From: Bacteroidia bacterium
GTDB lineage: Bacteria; Bacteroidota; Bacteroidia; B-17B0; Aurantibacillaceae
Direction: 5' to 3'
Length of the DNA stretch: 64,000 nt
NCBI GenBank assembly: GCA_020846025.1
Contig: JADLER010000122.1
Location: forward strand, 1-64,000
The notes under the pieces are model-generated. The model worked only from the letters and a program-made list of their open reading frames with translations. It had not been told where the DNA came from and made no database searches. This document shows, piece by piece, positions 8,189 through 17,884 of the stretch (its first letter is position 1; the number at the start of each line of letters is the position of its first letter). The position numbers and the translations under genes are program-made.

Positions 8189-8555
8189 TATCGTATTCAA
8201 TTCTGAACTGTGAAATTACATTTCCTCTCACTAAAATGGAAATTCTATATTTACCATTATTGGTGTCTAAAACTCCTGTAATAAATTGCTGATTGCCATT
8301 TACAATACTTGTGTGAGCTGTTTGGTAGCTTTTCACTTTATGTTTGTTAAAAAAATCCTCGATAACAGCCTGAGCCTGTGGTTTACTTAGTAAATCTTCT
8401 TGATTTAATACTTTTATCGACACCTTGTCAGAAAATATTTTAACTAATTCGGAGGTGTTTCCTTGTTTTAAAGCGCCAGCAATATCCTCTGGAATATCCA
8501 TAATTCCGAAGGAAAGACTAAAAAAACTAATTAAAATAATAACTAAGTTTTTCAT
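8181..8555 (-). CDS. DUF4783 family secreted protein
   Basis: This 124-residue protein has a signal peptide (about 1-17, ending LSFG) followed by a small alpha/beta domain similar to the DUF4783/NTF2-like family of Bacteroidota: DIPEDIAGALKQGN, then KHKVKSYQTAHTS and a closing strand ISQFRIEY. Its function is unknown. It overlaps nadC by 8 bases on the same strand and is divergent from rlmH, a placement often seen for this family. The mature domain is probably periplasmic. Confidence 0.85.
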   Translation of the reverse strand: MKNLVIILISFFSLSFGIMDIPEDIAGALKQGNTSELVKIFSDKVSIKVLNQEDLLSKPQAQAVIEDFFNKHKVKSYQTAHTSIVNGNQQFITGVLDTNNGKYRISILVRGNVISQFRIEYDNG

Positions 8556-8622
8556 TTTAGTAGATTTGCTTCAGTAAAGTAACAATTATTATGCCTAAAC
8601 TTACTGTAATTATTTTGTAGCA

Positions 8623-9096
8623 ATGAAAATTTTATTAATTCAAATAGAAAAAACAAATGATTTATACCTTTTAGAGGGGATAAAAAACTATAATGAACGA
8701 CTAAAAAACTATATTTCACTGGCTACCGAAACCATTGTTATGCCCAAATCGGTAAGGCAAAAACCAATGGATGAACAAAAAATTGCTGAGGCTAAAGAGA
8801 TACTAAACTTTATAGAACCATCTGATTTTGTGGTATGTTTGGATGAGCGCGGTAAACAGGTATCATCAACTGCCTTTGCTGAATTTTTAAACAAACGCAT
8901 GGTCTCTGGTTGCAAACGTTTGGTGTTTATTATTGGAGGGCCTTTTGGTATTGATAAAACAGTGATAGAGAAATCTCAATACACACTTTCACTTTCAGCC
9001 ATGACATTTTCTCACCAAATGGTTCGGTTGTTTTTTAGTGAACAATTATATCGTGCTTTCACTATTTTAAAAAATGAAAAATACCATCATGAGTAA
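8623..9096 (+). CDS. rlmH: 23S rRNA (pseudouridine1915-N3)-methyltransferase RlmH
   Basis: RlmH is a SPOUT-class methyltransferase that methylates pseudouridine 1915 in helix 69 of 23S rRNA. The 157-residue length is typical. The C-terminal half has the family signature: VCLDERGKQVSS, FIIGGPFGID, LSLSAMTFSHQMVRLFFSEQLYRA and a terminal KYHHE. The gene converges on the barrel-protein gene, with 7 bases between the ORF ends; both stop codons fall within a 7-bp hairpin (9092-9108). Confidence 0.96.
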   Translation: MKILLIQIEKTNDLYLLEGIKNYNERLKNYISLATETIVMPKSVRQKPMDEQKIAEAKEILNFIEPSDFVVCLDERGKQVSSTAFAEFLNKRMVSGCKRLVFIIGGPFGIDKTVIEKSQYTLSLSAMTFSHQMVRLFFSEQLYRAFTILKNEKYHHE

Positions 9097-9103
9097 TCAT
9101 TGA

Positions 9104-11620
9104 TTACTTAAAATCTAAACCATCTTGGTTTCCTTCTTGGTTACCCATATTACGCATTTGTTTACCACGTTTAAATATAGACGAATCCATTTTACCAAAT
9201 AAATAGGTAACAGTAAATCTCACATACCTCGATTCTCTTCGGCGTGATAAATCTTGAATATAATATGGTGTTTCGTAATGCGTACCCATTCTACGGGTAT
9301 TAAACACGTCGCTTAATGTGGCATTAAAGATCCATTTTGTTTTATACATATAATTAAGTGATATATCCATTGAATAAATGGCATTTGACATACCAAGTAA
9401 CATGATTTTTGGTGATTCATAATTTCCATTTACTTGTAAGGTAATGTTTTCAGGAAATTTATAAGATAAGGTTGTTTTTCCATTCCATGCGTAGCCTTCG
9501 GCTTTTACTTCAGGTTCGGTAGGTACAATTTTTCCTTTTAAATAAATGTAATAAGCGTTGGCGTTAATTGTCCAGTCTAGTTTCTTAAAGAATGTCCACT
9601 TAAAGGTGTGTTCCATTCCATAACGAATAGCATTATCGCCATTTATAGTTGTATTTACTAATACATTATTTTTGGTTGGATCAGGATCGGGATAAGCAAC
9701 ATCTGTAATAGGCTGTTCTTCGTAACGGAAATAACCTGATACTAAGTAACTACCTTTTGAGAAGAGTTTGTTGTAATTGGCTTCGGCAATGTTTTTAAAT
9801 TCAGGTTTTAGTTGAGGATTACCTATTCGGTAGTTTTGTTTATCTGCAAACATTACAAATGGCATTAGTTGGAAGAAATTTGGTCGTTGAATTTTACGAC
9901 TAAAATTTAATTGTACTTCTTGGCTCTTTTTTAATTTTTTAGAGAAATAAATGGCAGGAAATAATGATTTGAGAATGTCGTTACTTGTTGATGGATAATT
10001 ATATGAGAAATGTTGGTTTTTATCAGTTATGTGTCCGGCATAGTATGATTGTTCAAATCTTAACCCTGCTTGGTAACCAATATCCCAAAACATTTTATCA
10101 CTAAAATTAATATAAGCAGCATTTACCATATCATCAATGGAGTAACGATTACTCATAATTGTATCTTTTACATAATTATCTTCGCTACCTGTAGCTTTAG
10201 AGGTGTTATTTATACTAATAGAGTTTTTATAAAACGCTTTTAAACCAAATTCTAATTTTCTAGTTTCGGTTAGTGGATTTACGAAATCTGTTTGCAAAAC
10301 ATATTGATTAGCAGTTGTGCCTCCTATATTTTTTTGATAGCTGTTAGGAATACTAATAGTATCGGGGTTTAACAGGGTAGTAGTAGTAAAAAGGTAACCA
10401 TTGTTAGATGTTGTATAATTGTAGTTTCCATCTATGGTCCATTCTTTTCCAACTTTTGGATAAGTACGACGATACATTAGTTGTCCGTTATAATTTTGAA
10501 AGGCTGCTTTTTGTTGGTTTAATTGAGAGCCTGATAAGTAAAGTGGTATTGGTAAATCAAGGTAATCGGCTGAGTATGTTTGTTTGTCATTTGTTCCAAA
10601 TTGTCCAGCCATTACCATTCCGTTTAGTGAAATAGTATTTCGGTTGTCAATATTATAATCAATACCTAATCTTCCGAAATTAAAGATCATTTTCATTAAG
10701 GTGTTATTTTCTTGGTCATAATGCCCTGTTGTAGCACCACTATCTAATTGTTTTCTTTTAGTAAAACCAGTTGTACTGTTGATAGATTGATTATATGAAT
10801 ACATTAATGATGTATTCCATTTTCCTTGTTTAATATTAAGGTTACCCATTCCACCGTATCTGTCGCCTGTACCAACATAAGCCATTAACATACCATTATA
10901 ACCTGGTTTATTATTACGTTTCATAATCACATTAAGTACTCCACCTGTAGCACTTGCATCAAATTTTACCGATGGATTGGTTATAATTTCAACTCGTTCT
11001 ATTTGATCCGCTGGTATTTGTTGTAAAGTAAGCGTAGTAGGACGCCCATCTACATATATCATTGGCGATTGATTTCTTAGTTGTACATTGCCGTCAGCAT
11101 CAACGGTTAGTCCAGGTATGTTTTTCATTACATCAATGGCTGTTCCACCTTTTACAGATAGATCCTTATCCACATTATAAGTTCGTTTATCAATTGAAAG
11201 TACAACGGCACTTTTTTCGGCTGTTACTTCTACTTCTTTCAGTAATTTGTCATCTACTTGTAATTTTATATTTCCTAAATCCTGATCTACTTTATCAGGT
11301 GGCATGATGTAAACTTTTTGATTATAATCTTTATAACCAATAAACTTGATACGAACTCTTACTTGACCAAATGAAGGCAAACCATCAACGGCAAAATCGC
11401 CATTTTCTTTCACCAGTCCACCGTTTAATAAGCTATCTTTACTATACCATAATACTTGTACTGAGGCATATTCAACAGGTTTTCCAGTGTTAGCATCTAA
11501 CACTTTTCCATAAACTCGTCCAAGTTTAGGGTCTTTCATGCCCTTTGGTAAACCGCCTGGCATTTGGGCAAAGATGAATGAGGAAAAAAGTAAGGTAAAA
11601 ATGAAAAATATATTTCGCAT
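9104..11620 (-). CDS. TonB-dependent-receptor-like outer membrane beta-barrel protein
   Basis: The 838-residue protein has a signal peptide (about 1-19), a carboxypeptidase-regulatory-like Ig fold (about 35-125, beginning GRVYGKVLDANTGKPVEYASV), a plug-like domain (about 140-235, with SPMIYVDGRP and IERVEIITNPSVKFDASATGG), and a long C-terminal barrel rich in aromatic beta-strands. This matches the Bacteroidota family of outer membrane beta-barrel proteins related to TonB-dependent receptors. I see no SusD partner and no obvious TonB box, so the transported substrate is unknown. A candidate promoter lies just upstream, separating it from the SPOR/TSP3 operon. Confidence 0.88.
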   Translation of the reverse strand: MRNIFFIFTLLFSSFIFAQMPGGLPKGMKDPKLGRVYGKVLDANTGKPVEYASVQVLWYSKDSLLNGGLVKENGDFAVDGLPSFGQVRVRIKFIGYKDYNQKVYIMPPDKVDQDLGNIKLQVDDKLLKEVEVTAEKSAVVLSIDKRTYNVDKDLSVKGGTAIDVMKNIPGLTVDADGNVQLRNQSPMIYVDGRPTTLTLQQIPADQIERVEIITNPSVKFDASATGGVLNVIMKRNNKPGYNGMLMAYVGTGDRYGGMGNLNIKQGKWNTSLMYSYNQSINSTTGFTKRKQLDSGATTGHYDQENNTLMKMIFNFGRLGIDYNIDNRNTISLNGMVMAGQFGTNDKQTYSADYLDLPIPLYLSGSQLNQQKAAFQNYNGQLMYRRTYPKVGKEWTIDGNYNYTTSNNGYLFTTTTLLNPDTISIPNSYQKNIGGTTANQYVLQTDFVNPLTETRKLEFGLKAFYKNSISINNTSKATGSEDNYVKDTIMSNRYSIDDMVNAAYINFSDKMFWDIGYQAGLRFEQSYYAGHITDKNQHFSYNYPSTSNDILKSLFPAIYFSKKLKKSQEVQLNFSRKIQRPNFFQLMPFVMFADKQNYRIGNPQLKPEFKNIAEANYNKLFSKGSYLVSGYFRYEEQPITDVAYPDPDPTKNNVLVNTTINGDNAIRYGMEHTFKWTFFKKLDWTINANAYYIYLKGKIVPTEPEVKAEGYAWNGKTTLSYKFPENITLQVNGNYESPKIMLLGMSNAIYSMDISLNYMYKTKWIFNATLSDVFNTRRMGTHYETPYYIQDLSRRRESRYVRFTVTYLFGKMDSSIFKRGKQMRNMGNQEGNQDGLDFK

Positions 11621-11641
11621 GTATTTTTAAATAAGATAATA

Positions 11642-11677
11642 CAAATGTAAAAGTTTAATAAAACTTGATGTTGCAAA
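11642..11677 (-). promoter_or_regulatory. Candidate promoter for the barrel protein
   Basis: The minus strand reads TACATTTG at 11649-11642 and TTTG at 11677-11674, separated by 24 bases, slightly longer than usual for Bacteroidota promoters. The -7 box is 21 bases before the ATG at 11620. Confidence 0.4.
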
Positions 11678-11747
11678 TATTACAAGCGGTTTATAACCGT
11701 GATTATCTTGTTAAAAAATGAAAAATCAGCATAAAAAGTTTGCAGAC

Positions 11748-12008
11748 CTATTCTGGTTTTTTAGCGTCTGGTGTAGTTTCTTTTTTGTTTTCGTTGCTTA
11801 CAGGTGTAGCAGTTGAATTTACTTTAGCAGAACTTTTAGTTTTCTTAGGTTCAGATTTTACCGAAACACCTGGTTCGCTAATAGCTCTTTCTTGCGAGTT
11901 AGAACTTGCTGGCGCTTCAGTTGCTTTTGATTCTTTTTGTTTTGTTTCTTGAGCATTTATAGTAAATGCTGACATTATCATAAATGATGTGATGATTATT
12001 TTTTTCAT
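11748..12008 (-). CDS. Small secreted low-complexity protein
   Basis: An 86-residue ORF with a clear signal peptide (about 1-19, ending INAQ) followed by a disordered region rich in Lys, Glu, Ser, Thr and Pro. No domain is recognisable. It is the last gene of the four-gene minus-strand run starting at 16960 and lies 18 bases after the 724-residue barrel/SPOR protein, so it is probably co-transcribed and exported to the periplasm. The composition alone does not support a function. Confidence 0.6.
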   Translation of the reverse strand: MKKIIITSFMIMSAFTINAQETKQKESKATEAPASSNSQERAISEPGVSVKSEPKKTKSSAKVNSTATPVSNENKKETTPDAKKPE

Positions 12009-12026
12009 GGTGTGATATATTTATTT

Positions 12027-14201
12027 TTATTTCAGCAATTCTTGTGCCTCTTGTATCGAAATGATTTCACCTTTAAACATGGCTATTACAAATGCCTCAA
12101 TTAAACCCTTGTTGGTGAGCTCTTCTCTATATTTATCGGCTTCAGAATAGTTCTTAAAAGTTCCAGATGTATAACGTATCATACCTGAACCAGTTGCTTG
12201 TTTTTCAACATCTTTCATGTCTTTAATTTTTTCCTCCATATCATTTCCACCAGCTTTTCTTAATGCACCTAATTGAACTTTAAATGTAACTAAAGATTTA
12301 TCTACAGAGCTAAATGATTCTAACTTTGTAACGTCTTCTTTTTCGTTACTAATTACAGTAGCTTTTGTTTGACTCATTGGTATGCGTTTTCCATCTTTAT
12401 AGGCTGTAATAAAAGCATCTACATAACCTTCAAGTACTAAGTCGGCTTTTAAATTAGCAGCATCTTGAATGGTTTTTAAACCTCGTGTAGCATATCTAAA
12501 ATACTCGTCATTGGTTTTTAATTCTACAATTTCGCCAGCATTCTTAAATACATCTTTTGAAATGCGATTTTTGTAAGCTCCTAATTGAACACGATATACA
12601 ATATCGCCTTTAGCAAATACATCTTCTTTATTCTTGTTTGTGTGTGCAAGTGTATCATTAGTATTTGACATGAGTGCTTTTATTTCCTCATCTGTTAATG
12701 TTACAATATCACCATTTTTAAAGTAACCTACTTTTGCGTCTTTATTACCCTCTGCAATAAATTCATCTCTGCGTTTCACAGCTTCTTTAATTTCATTATA
12801 TGTTCCAGCAGTATATAGTACAGTAGAGTTATCAGGTAAAATAGTTGATTTAATATCTCCAATACTTAATAAGTAGGCCATTTCATCATTTGGAACTGGT
12901 CCACTATATCTAGCAAGCTCTACAGTATATTCTTTCTCATTTTTCTTTGTGTCAGATGTTTTGGTGTTGCTAGTGTCTTTTAAAGCATAAAAGTTTTCTA
13001 CAATTTCGGTTTTTACTACAGTACCACTATCCATATACATGTTATACCAATTTTGCCAATATTCATCTGTTAAGGCAACTCCTTTCGAGTTAACACCAAA
13101 ATCAAGCACCGAATTAGCTTCTTCGTCTTCATGGTTAACTACACCATCATTATCATCATCAAATGGGCAACCAAAAGCATCAACTTTAACACCTTGTGGT
13201 GTGCCGTGGCATTTATCGTCCCAATCTCTTACGCCATCACCGTCATAATCATCATTATCAATTGCTAACCAATTAACTTCGTCATAATAATCATCAGGTA
13301 AGGTATCTAATTTTGATTTTCTATTGACTATTAAATCGTATTGTAATGCAAATGATGTGTAAACGAAATTGTCTTTTTGTTTTGTGCCTTGGCGAGTCCC
13401 TAAACTGTTCTTTGTAATCCCATCAATATAATCGGTGGTTGTGAAATAATATTGAAATCCAATTTTAAAATCTACTCGATCGGTAATTTTCATTAATGCT
13501 CCAGCACCCACTGGAAAAGCCCATGCACGTTCTTGATATTTTCCAAAGCCATCTTTATTACGTTCTCTGATGTCTGTCTCATACACGTAATCTCTAGTTA
13601 GGTTGATGGCTAAAGAAGCTGTTGGCGCACTTTCATCTATGTTTTTAATAGAACCATCGCTCCAATAATAATATTTGTTTCCATATCGATCATATAAGTC
13701 TGTCTTTGACAAAAATTCAAATCCATTTACGCCTACTGACACCCAAGGTCTTATCCGGTATTCATCGGAAATAAAATTGCCAAAATCGTACATTAAACTT
13801 AAACCACCAGAGCGAATTTCAGATTGGAAATTTTCTTGTCGATTATCAATCCATTCATTTGCTCCTAACTTACCAAATAAGACATTAAAATTAAGTTGTA
13901 AGGATTTAAATAATCGTTGTGATAAATTTAGGTCGTAACCTATTCGTGCTGTCCAAGGTGCTTGATAATGTTTGGCGTATAAATCGCCATGAAAAGATAA
14001 CATGCCAGTTCCAAGAGAAATCTTAGGCTTAATAATGCTTCCTAGTGTTGGTGGAGCAGGGGTAGCTGATGCTTGAATGCTGGAAGTTGATTGGCTTGTA
14101 GGTAAAGTTTGGGTGTTTGATGAAGTAACAGTTGAGTCGGTTTGAGCTTTGAGCAAAGAACAAATTATTATAAATGATATGAGTACTATTCGCTTAAGCA
14201 T
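12027..14201 (-). CDS. Outer membrane barrel protein with TSP3 repeats and three SPOR-like domains
   Basis: This 724-residue protein starts with a signal peptide (about 1-19) and a Ser/Thr/Pro linker. A beta-barrel-like region (about 55-300) follows, with strands such as LGTGMLSFHGDLYAKH. A calcium-binding thrombospondin type 3 segment (about 315-360) reads DYDGDGVRDWDDKCHGTPQG and DDDNDGVVNHEDE. Three related C-terminal repeats (about 425-510, 545-620 and 635-724) start YTVELARYSG, YRVQLGAYKN and FKVQLGALRK, like SPOR peptidoglycan-binding domains. Together these suggest an outer membrane protein that reaches into the periplasm and holds the cell wall. It is a partial paralogue of the 424-residue protein at 15686-16960 (same barrel and TSP3 type). 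The specific role is unknown. Confidence 0.75.
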   Translation of the reverse strand: MLKRIVLISFIIICSLLKAQTDSTVTSSNTQTLPTSQSTSSIQASATPAPPTLGSIIKPKISLGTGMLSFHGDLYAKHYQAPWTARIGYDLNLSQRLFKSLQLNFNVLFGKLGANEWIDNRQENFQSEIRSGGLSLMYDFGNFISDEYRIRPWVSVGVNGFEFLSKTDLYDRYGNKYYYWSDGSIKNIDESAPTASLAINLTRDYVYETDIRERNKDGFGKYQERAWAFPVGAGALMKITDRVDFKIGFQYYFTTTDYIDGITKNSLGTRQGTKQKDNFVYTSFALQYDLIVNRKSKLDTLPDDYYDEVNWLAIDNDDYDGDGVRDWDDKCHGTPQGVKVDAFGCPFDDDNDGVVNHEDEEANSVLDFGVNSKGVALTDEYWQNWYNMYMDSGTVVKTEIVENFYALKDTSNTKTSDTKKNEKEYTVELARYSGPVPNDEMAYLLSIGDIKSTILPDNSTVLYTAGTYNEIKEAVKRRDEFIAEGNKDAKVGYFKNGDIVTLTDEEIKALMSNTNDTLAHTNKNKEDVFAKGDIVYRVQLGAYKNRISKDVFKNAGEIVELKTNDEYFRYATRGLKTIQDAANLKADLVLEGYVDAFITAYKDGKRIPMSQTKATVISNEKEDVTKLESFSSVDKSLVTFKVQLGALRKAGGNDMEEKIKDMKDVEKQATGSGMIRYTSGTFKNYSEADKYREELTNKGLIEAFVIAMFKGEIISIQEAQELLK

Positions 14202-14233
14202 GACCGCTTTTCTACAAAAATAAAAAAATGGTT

Positions 14234-15676
14234 TTATTTAAACCATTTTTGACTAGTAATCATTAATGCTTCCTGAACCGTTATACGCTTTGCTCCATTG
14301 TATGCGACTACAAATGCGCCTTGACAACCTTTTTGTTTAATTGTTTCTCTATGAGAGCGAGCTTCTTTGTATTCATTAAAACTACCCACCATAAATTTAT
14401 TATAACCTTCAGCCATTTCACTTTTTATATTTTCTGAAATATTAAATTTTTTGGCTAATGTTTCAGATTGAATGGCATTACTAAATGCACCTATTTGTAC
14501 ATTATAAACTACATTGCCTTGTTTTTTAGTTAATGGTTCACTAGTTGTGTTAGGTGTTGGAGTTGGGTTAGAAGTAGTAACAGGTTCAGGAGATGCTGCT
14601 ACAGGTTCTGTTTTTACAGGCTCAGTAGTAGTTGATGTAGGTACTTGTGTTTCAGGTTGAGTGTTATTGCTTACGGTTGCCTCAGTAGTAGTAGTAGATG
14701 TTGAATTTTCGATACGTGCAACTGCTGTATTATTACTTAGAGGTAAGTTGTCATTAGCTAATTTAATCTTTTTACTTTGGTCGTTCTCTAAATATGAGAA
14801 TTCACCTTTATCCAATGTTACATTTTCTGAAGTACTGCTTGTGTTTTCAAGTACATACGAAATAGTCATTTCTTCATCAGTTGGTAACGACACCCAAACG
14901 AATTTTAATTTACCATCTGCTATAGAAAAGGAACTACCATTTAATTGTCCACCTTTAGCACTAAAGCCATTTGGTAATGCTTCTTGAAATTTTGCAAATC
15001 CTTTAATGCTTCCTTTTTTTATTTTTACTTCAACATTATATTCTTTATCACTTGCTCCCTTTGATATAGAACGTGCACATAAGATGTTGGCATTTGGTTC
15101 AGCATGATTGTCAAAATTAGAATTAGTGGCTGAACTAGTGCTTTGAGGTTGACTAGAAGTTGAAGGTACTGGTGTGGGTTCTGTTGAACTTGGTTGCGTG
15201 TTGTTTACAGGTGTAGGTTCTGGTGTTGGTGCAACCGCAACAGCTCCGTCACCAATAGTAATATTAGCCGGAGTCATTTCAGCTACTTCTTTATTATTGT
15301 TATTAACATACGAGAATTTAGAGGCAATTGTTTTAGCACCACTGGCTGAAGCATCAGCCATTAAAGTAAACTTAACAGTAAAATCTGCATCACTTGGCAT
15401 TGATGTCCAAATAATTTTAGCAATGTTATTTGTAAATGAAAAGTTACCTCCTTTACTCTCTTGCTCTTTTACAGTGAAACCTTGAGGTACGTCTAATTGT
15501 AGCTTTGCAAATCCACTTACTGATCCTTTATGAACAGTTATCTCTGCTGTAAACTCAGAACCAACAGGTGCTGATTGAGGAATGTTACCTGTTACTGTAA
15601 CAGGGCTATCGCCCATTAATAAACTGAAAAAGAAAACCGTTACGGTGTTAAATAGGATGATGAGTGGTTTTATCAT
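14234..15676 (-). CDS. Periplasmic protein with duplicated beta-sandwich domain and C-terminal SPOR-like domain
   Basis: The 480-residue protein has a hydrophobic N-terminal signal or anchor (about 1-20). Two homologous beta-sandwich units follow (about 25-143 and 200-310). Each has the pattern VxVKIKKGSIKGFAKFQ, a glycine/serine turn, IxWxSLPxDxE and FSYxxN. A long Thr/Pro/Ser-rich linker (about 320-390) leads to one SPOR-like domain (about 392-480) with YNVQIGAFSN at its start and AFVVAYNGAKRITVQEA at its end. It sits between two barrel/TSP3 proteins with only 9 and 32 bases to its neighbours, so it is very likely in the same transcript. It may be the periplasmic partner of these barrels, bound to peptidoglycan. 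I do not recognise an established family name. Confidence 0.7.
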   Translation of the reverse strand: MIKPLIILFNTVTVFFFSLLMGDSPVTVTGNIPQSAPVGSEFTAEITVHKGSVSGFAKLQLDVPQGFTVKEQESKGGNFSFTNNIAKIIWTSMPSDADFTVKFTLMADASASGAKTIASKFSYVNNNNKEVAEMTPANITIGDGAVAVAPTPEPTPVNNTQPSSTEPTPVPSTSSQPQSTSSATNSNFDNHAEPNANILCARSISKGASDKEYNVEVKIKKGSIKGFAKFQEALPNGFSAKGGQLNGSSFSIADGKLKFVWVSLPTDEEMTISYVLENTSSTSENVTLDKGEFSYLENDQSKKIKLANDNLPLSNNTAVARIENSTSTTTTEATVSNNTQPETQVPTSTTTEPVKTEPVAASPEPVTTSNPTPTPNTTSEPLTKKQGNVVYNVQIGAFSNAIQSETLAKKFNISENIKSEMAEGYNKFMVGSFNEYKEARSHRETIKQKGCQGAFVVAYNGAKRITVQEALMITSQKWFK

Positions 15677-15685
15677 AGGTTTTGT

Positions 15686-16960
15686 TTACTGTTCAAAGAA
15701 ATAATCAATGAGTCGGTTAATTTTTTCTACATTAAATGAGTTGGCACCTTCAAAGAAACCGTCAATTGTTTGTGTGATTTCAGAAGCTGAAATTTCTCCA
15801 TCTTTATTCAAATCAGCTTCTGCGAATTCAGCAGGCAGTTTAGATGTTTTTCCAGTTGCTGCTTTCACCTCTTTAGATTTTGCTTCTACATTTTGTAAAT
15901 AACTTAAACTTGGAGCAGCATTAAATCCTTCACTTCTTTCTGTAGATAGGCTGTCCCATTCTAGTTGTCTTTTTGCTAAGGCATCTTCGTCTATTGTAAC
16001 TCCATTTCCATCTACTTTTGCGCCTTTCTTAGTCGTTAATTCCTTATCTTGATAATCAAATACACCATCTTCATCTTTATCTTCTGGGCAACCTTTACTA
16101 TCCACCTTTACTCCTTTGGGTGTACCCAAACACATATCGCTTATGTCTTTTACACCATCACCATCCGAATCTGAGTTGTCAATAGCTGAAAAATCTACAT
16201 TACTGTATGCGTCTTTTGGTTTTTTCCCAAAATGTACATTTACACCAACATAAGCAGAAGCCCAACTATCATTGCCACCTTTTTTGTAATTATCAATATA
16301 ATCGCTTAATGCAATATTATAAGTAGCGCCTACTCTTAAACTTGCTCTATAACCCATTTTAAATTTTGCACCTAATCCAACAGGAATGTAGAAAGTGTTT
16401 CGTGCATAGTTTTTTAATGAGTCTTTTAATTGGGTTTCGTAATCATAGTCTCTTTTTAAAATTACAGATGTAGATTCGTTTGCTGGTAAATCAGCTAAGT
16501 TTCTAATTGAACCATCACTCCAATAATTATAAGCTGTGCCATTTTTGTCTCTTAAATCACCGTAAGGGTCAAACATCAAGTAACCAAAGCCTGCATGAAT
16601 ATATGGAGCTACATTTTTTTCTTTTTCTCCTAGTTTGTCAAAAAAAGCAAACACATTTAATCCACCACCCATGATGGTTGATTGAAAATTGAGATGTGAG
16701 GTTTTATCATTATCGGTACCTGCTAATTTTCCATACATACCATCAATACCAATTCCAAGAATTTTACCAATTCGGTATTCAACACCTAAGTTGTACCCTA
16801 TGCGCATGTCGCTAAAAAAATTGGCATTACCGTGTTTTCCTACATCGCCTAAATACTTAAGGCCACCTGCTTGAGCTGTTACGGATAATTGGGCATAGCT
16901 TGTTAATGTAATTACACTTGAAAAAGCTACAAGAACTAATTTTGTATAAATTCTCTTCAT
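15686..16960 (-). CDS. Outer membrane barrel protein with TSP3 repeats and EF-hand
   Basis: A signal peptide (about 1-23) precedes a beta-barrel-like region (about 25-245) with RIGYNLGVEYRIGKILGIG. A thrombospondin type 3 segment (about 255-305) reads DSDGDGVKDISDMCLGTPKG and DKDEDGVFDYQDKE. The C-terminal region has a canonical EF-hand loop, DLNKDGEISASEI, in the last 50 residues. Unlike its paralogue at 12027-14201 it lacks SPOR-like repeats. It is the first gene of the operon and lies divergent from ispD across a 252-bp gap. Calcium binding is expected from the motifs; the biological role is not known. Confidence 0.75.
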   Translation of the reverse strand: MKRIYTKLVLVAFSSVITLTSYAQLSVTAQAGGLKYLGDVGKHGNANFFSDMRIGYNLGVEYRIGKILGIGIDGMYGKLAGTDNDKTSHLNFQSTIMGGGLNVFAFFDKLGEKEKNVAPYIHAGFGYLMFDPYGDLRDKNGTAYNYWSDGSIRNLADLPANESTSVILKRDYDYETQLKDSLKNYARNTFYIPVGLGAKFKMGYRASLRVGATYNIALSDYIDNYKKGGNDSWASAYVGVNVHFGKKPKDAYSNVDFSAIDNSDSDGDGVKDISDMCLGTPKGVKVDSKGCPEDKDEDGVFDYQDKELTTKKGAKVDGNGVTIDEDALAKRQLEWDSLSTERSEGFNAAPSLSYLQNVEAKSKEVKAATGKTSKLPAEFAEADLNKDGEISASEITQTIDGFFEGANSFNVEKINRLIDYFFEQ

Positions 16961-17212
16961 AAATAGATATTTATTTAGTTTTTAAGATTCTACTCAAACA
17001 GAGTAAGATGTGATTTGTTTAAGTTATCAACATCTATTCCATTTCGTGTTTGAATCATTTATTATCCGATTAAATTAGTACTTTTTTCGACCAAAACAAA
17101 ACTAAACTAAAAAAAAGACTAGTTTTTTTAGCTAAAATGTTAATTTTAAACAGATAATTGTTAGTTTCATATTTTATACTTAAAATTTAGCTCAAAAAGC
17201 TGATTTTTACAC

Positions 17213-17884
17213 ATGAATCATTCTCAATATAATATTATTGTAGTTGCTGGAGGTACTGGAACCCGAATGCAATCTACTATTCCGAAACAGTTTATTGAAA
17301 TTAAAGGTAAACCAATTTTAATACATACAATTGAAAAGTTCATTGAATTTGATGAATATATTAATGTGGTAGTAGTAGTTCACAAGGATTTTATAACGGA
17401 AGCTAATTTTATGTTAGCTGAAAATTTTCCTGATAAAAATATTCATGTTGTTGTTGGAGGTGAGACACGTTACCACTCAGTTAAAAACGGATTAAGTTGT
17501 ATTACTAATAAAAATGATATCGTCGGAATTCATGATGCCGCTAGACCTTTTGTATCGATTGAAACTATAAAGAGATGTTTTGAAACAGCGGCTTTAAAAG
17601 GAAACGCAATACCTGTGTTACCAATAAATGAAAGTTTAAGAATGGTTACGAATGGCATAAATAAGGCAGTAAGTAGAGATGATTATAAAATTATACAAAC
17701 ACCACAATGCTTTATTGTTTCTAAGATAATAGAAGCTTTTGAGCAACCCTACTCTCCTTTTTTTACAGATGATGCTACTGTTTTAGAAGGGTTAGATGAA
17801 AGCATTAATCTTGTTGAAGGAAATATAGAGAATATAAAAATTACAACTCCATACGATTTAAAATTTGCTGAATTATATTTATGA
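17213..17884 (+). CDS. ispD: 2-C-methyl-D-erythritol 4-phosphate cytidylyltransferase
   Basis: IspD couples CTP and 2-C-methyl-D-erythritol 4-phosphate in the MEP pathway to isoprenoids. The 223-residue protein shows the nucleotidyltransferase signature VAGGTGTRMQSTIPKQFIEIKGKP at the N-terminus (first 20 residues of the motif recognisable as AGGxGxRM and PKQ), GIHDAARPF at mid-length and ITTPYDLKFAE at the end. The stop overlaps the start of the polX-like gene by 4 bases (ATGA), so the two are translationally coupled. Confidence 0.95.
   Translation: MNHSQYNIIVVAGGTGTRMQSTIPKQFIEIKGKPILIHTIEKFIEFDEYINVVVVVHKDFITEANFMLAENFPDKNIHVVVGGETRYHSVKNGLSCITNKNDIVGIHDAARPFVSIETIKRCFETAALKGNAIPVLPINESLRMVTNGINKAVSRDDYKIIQTPQCFIVSKIIEAFEQPYSPFFTDDATVLEGLDESINLVEGNIENIKITTPYDLKFAELYL

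Noticed and set aside
9092-9108. Hairpin at the rlmH and barrel-gene stop codons as a bidirectional terminator
   Set aside because: The stem is only 7 bp, AT-rich and without T-runs on either side, so it is too weak to call.
12500-15500. Long plus-strand open frames opposite the SPOR/TSP3 genes
   Set aside because: They are antisense shadows of clearly coding minus-strand genes with signal peptides and recognisable domains.
17109-17128. A/T-rich symmetric stretch before ispD as a terminator or operator
   Set aside because: It is mostly an A-run followed by a T-run around CTAG, with little specific pairing and no gene end nearby on that strand.
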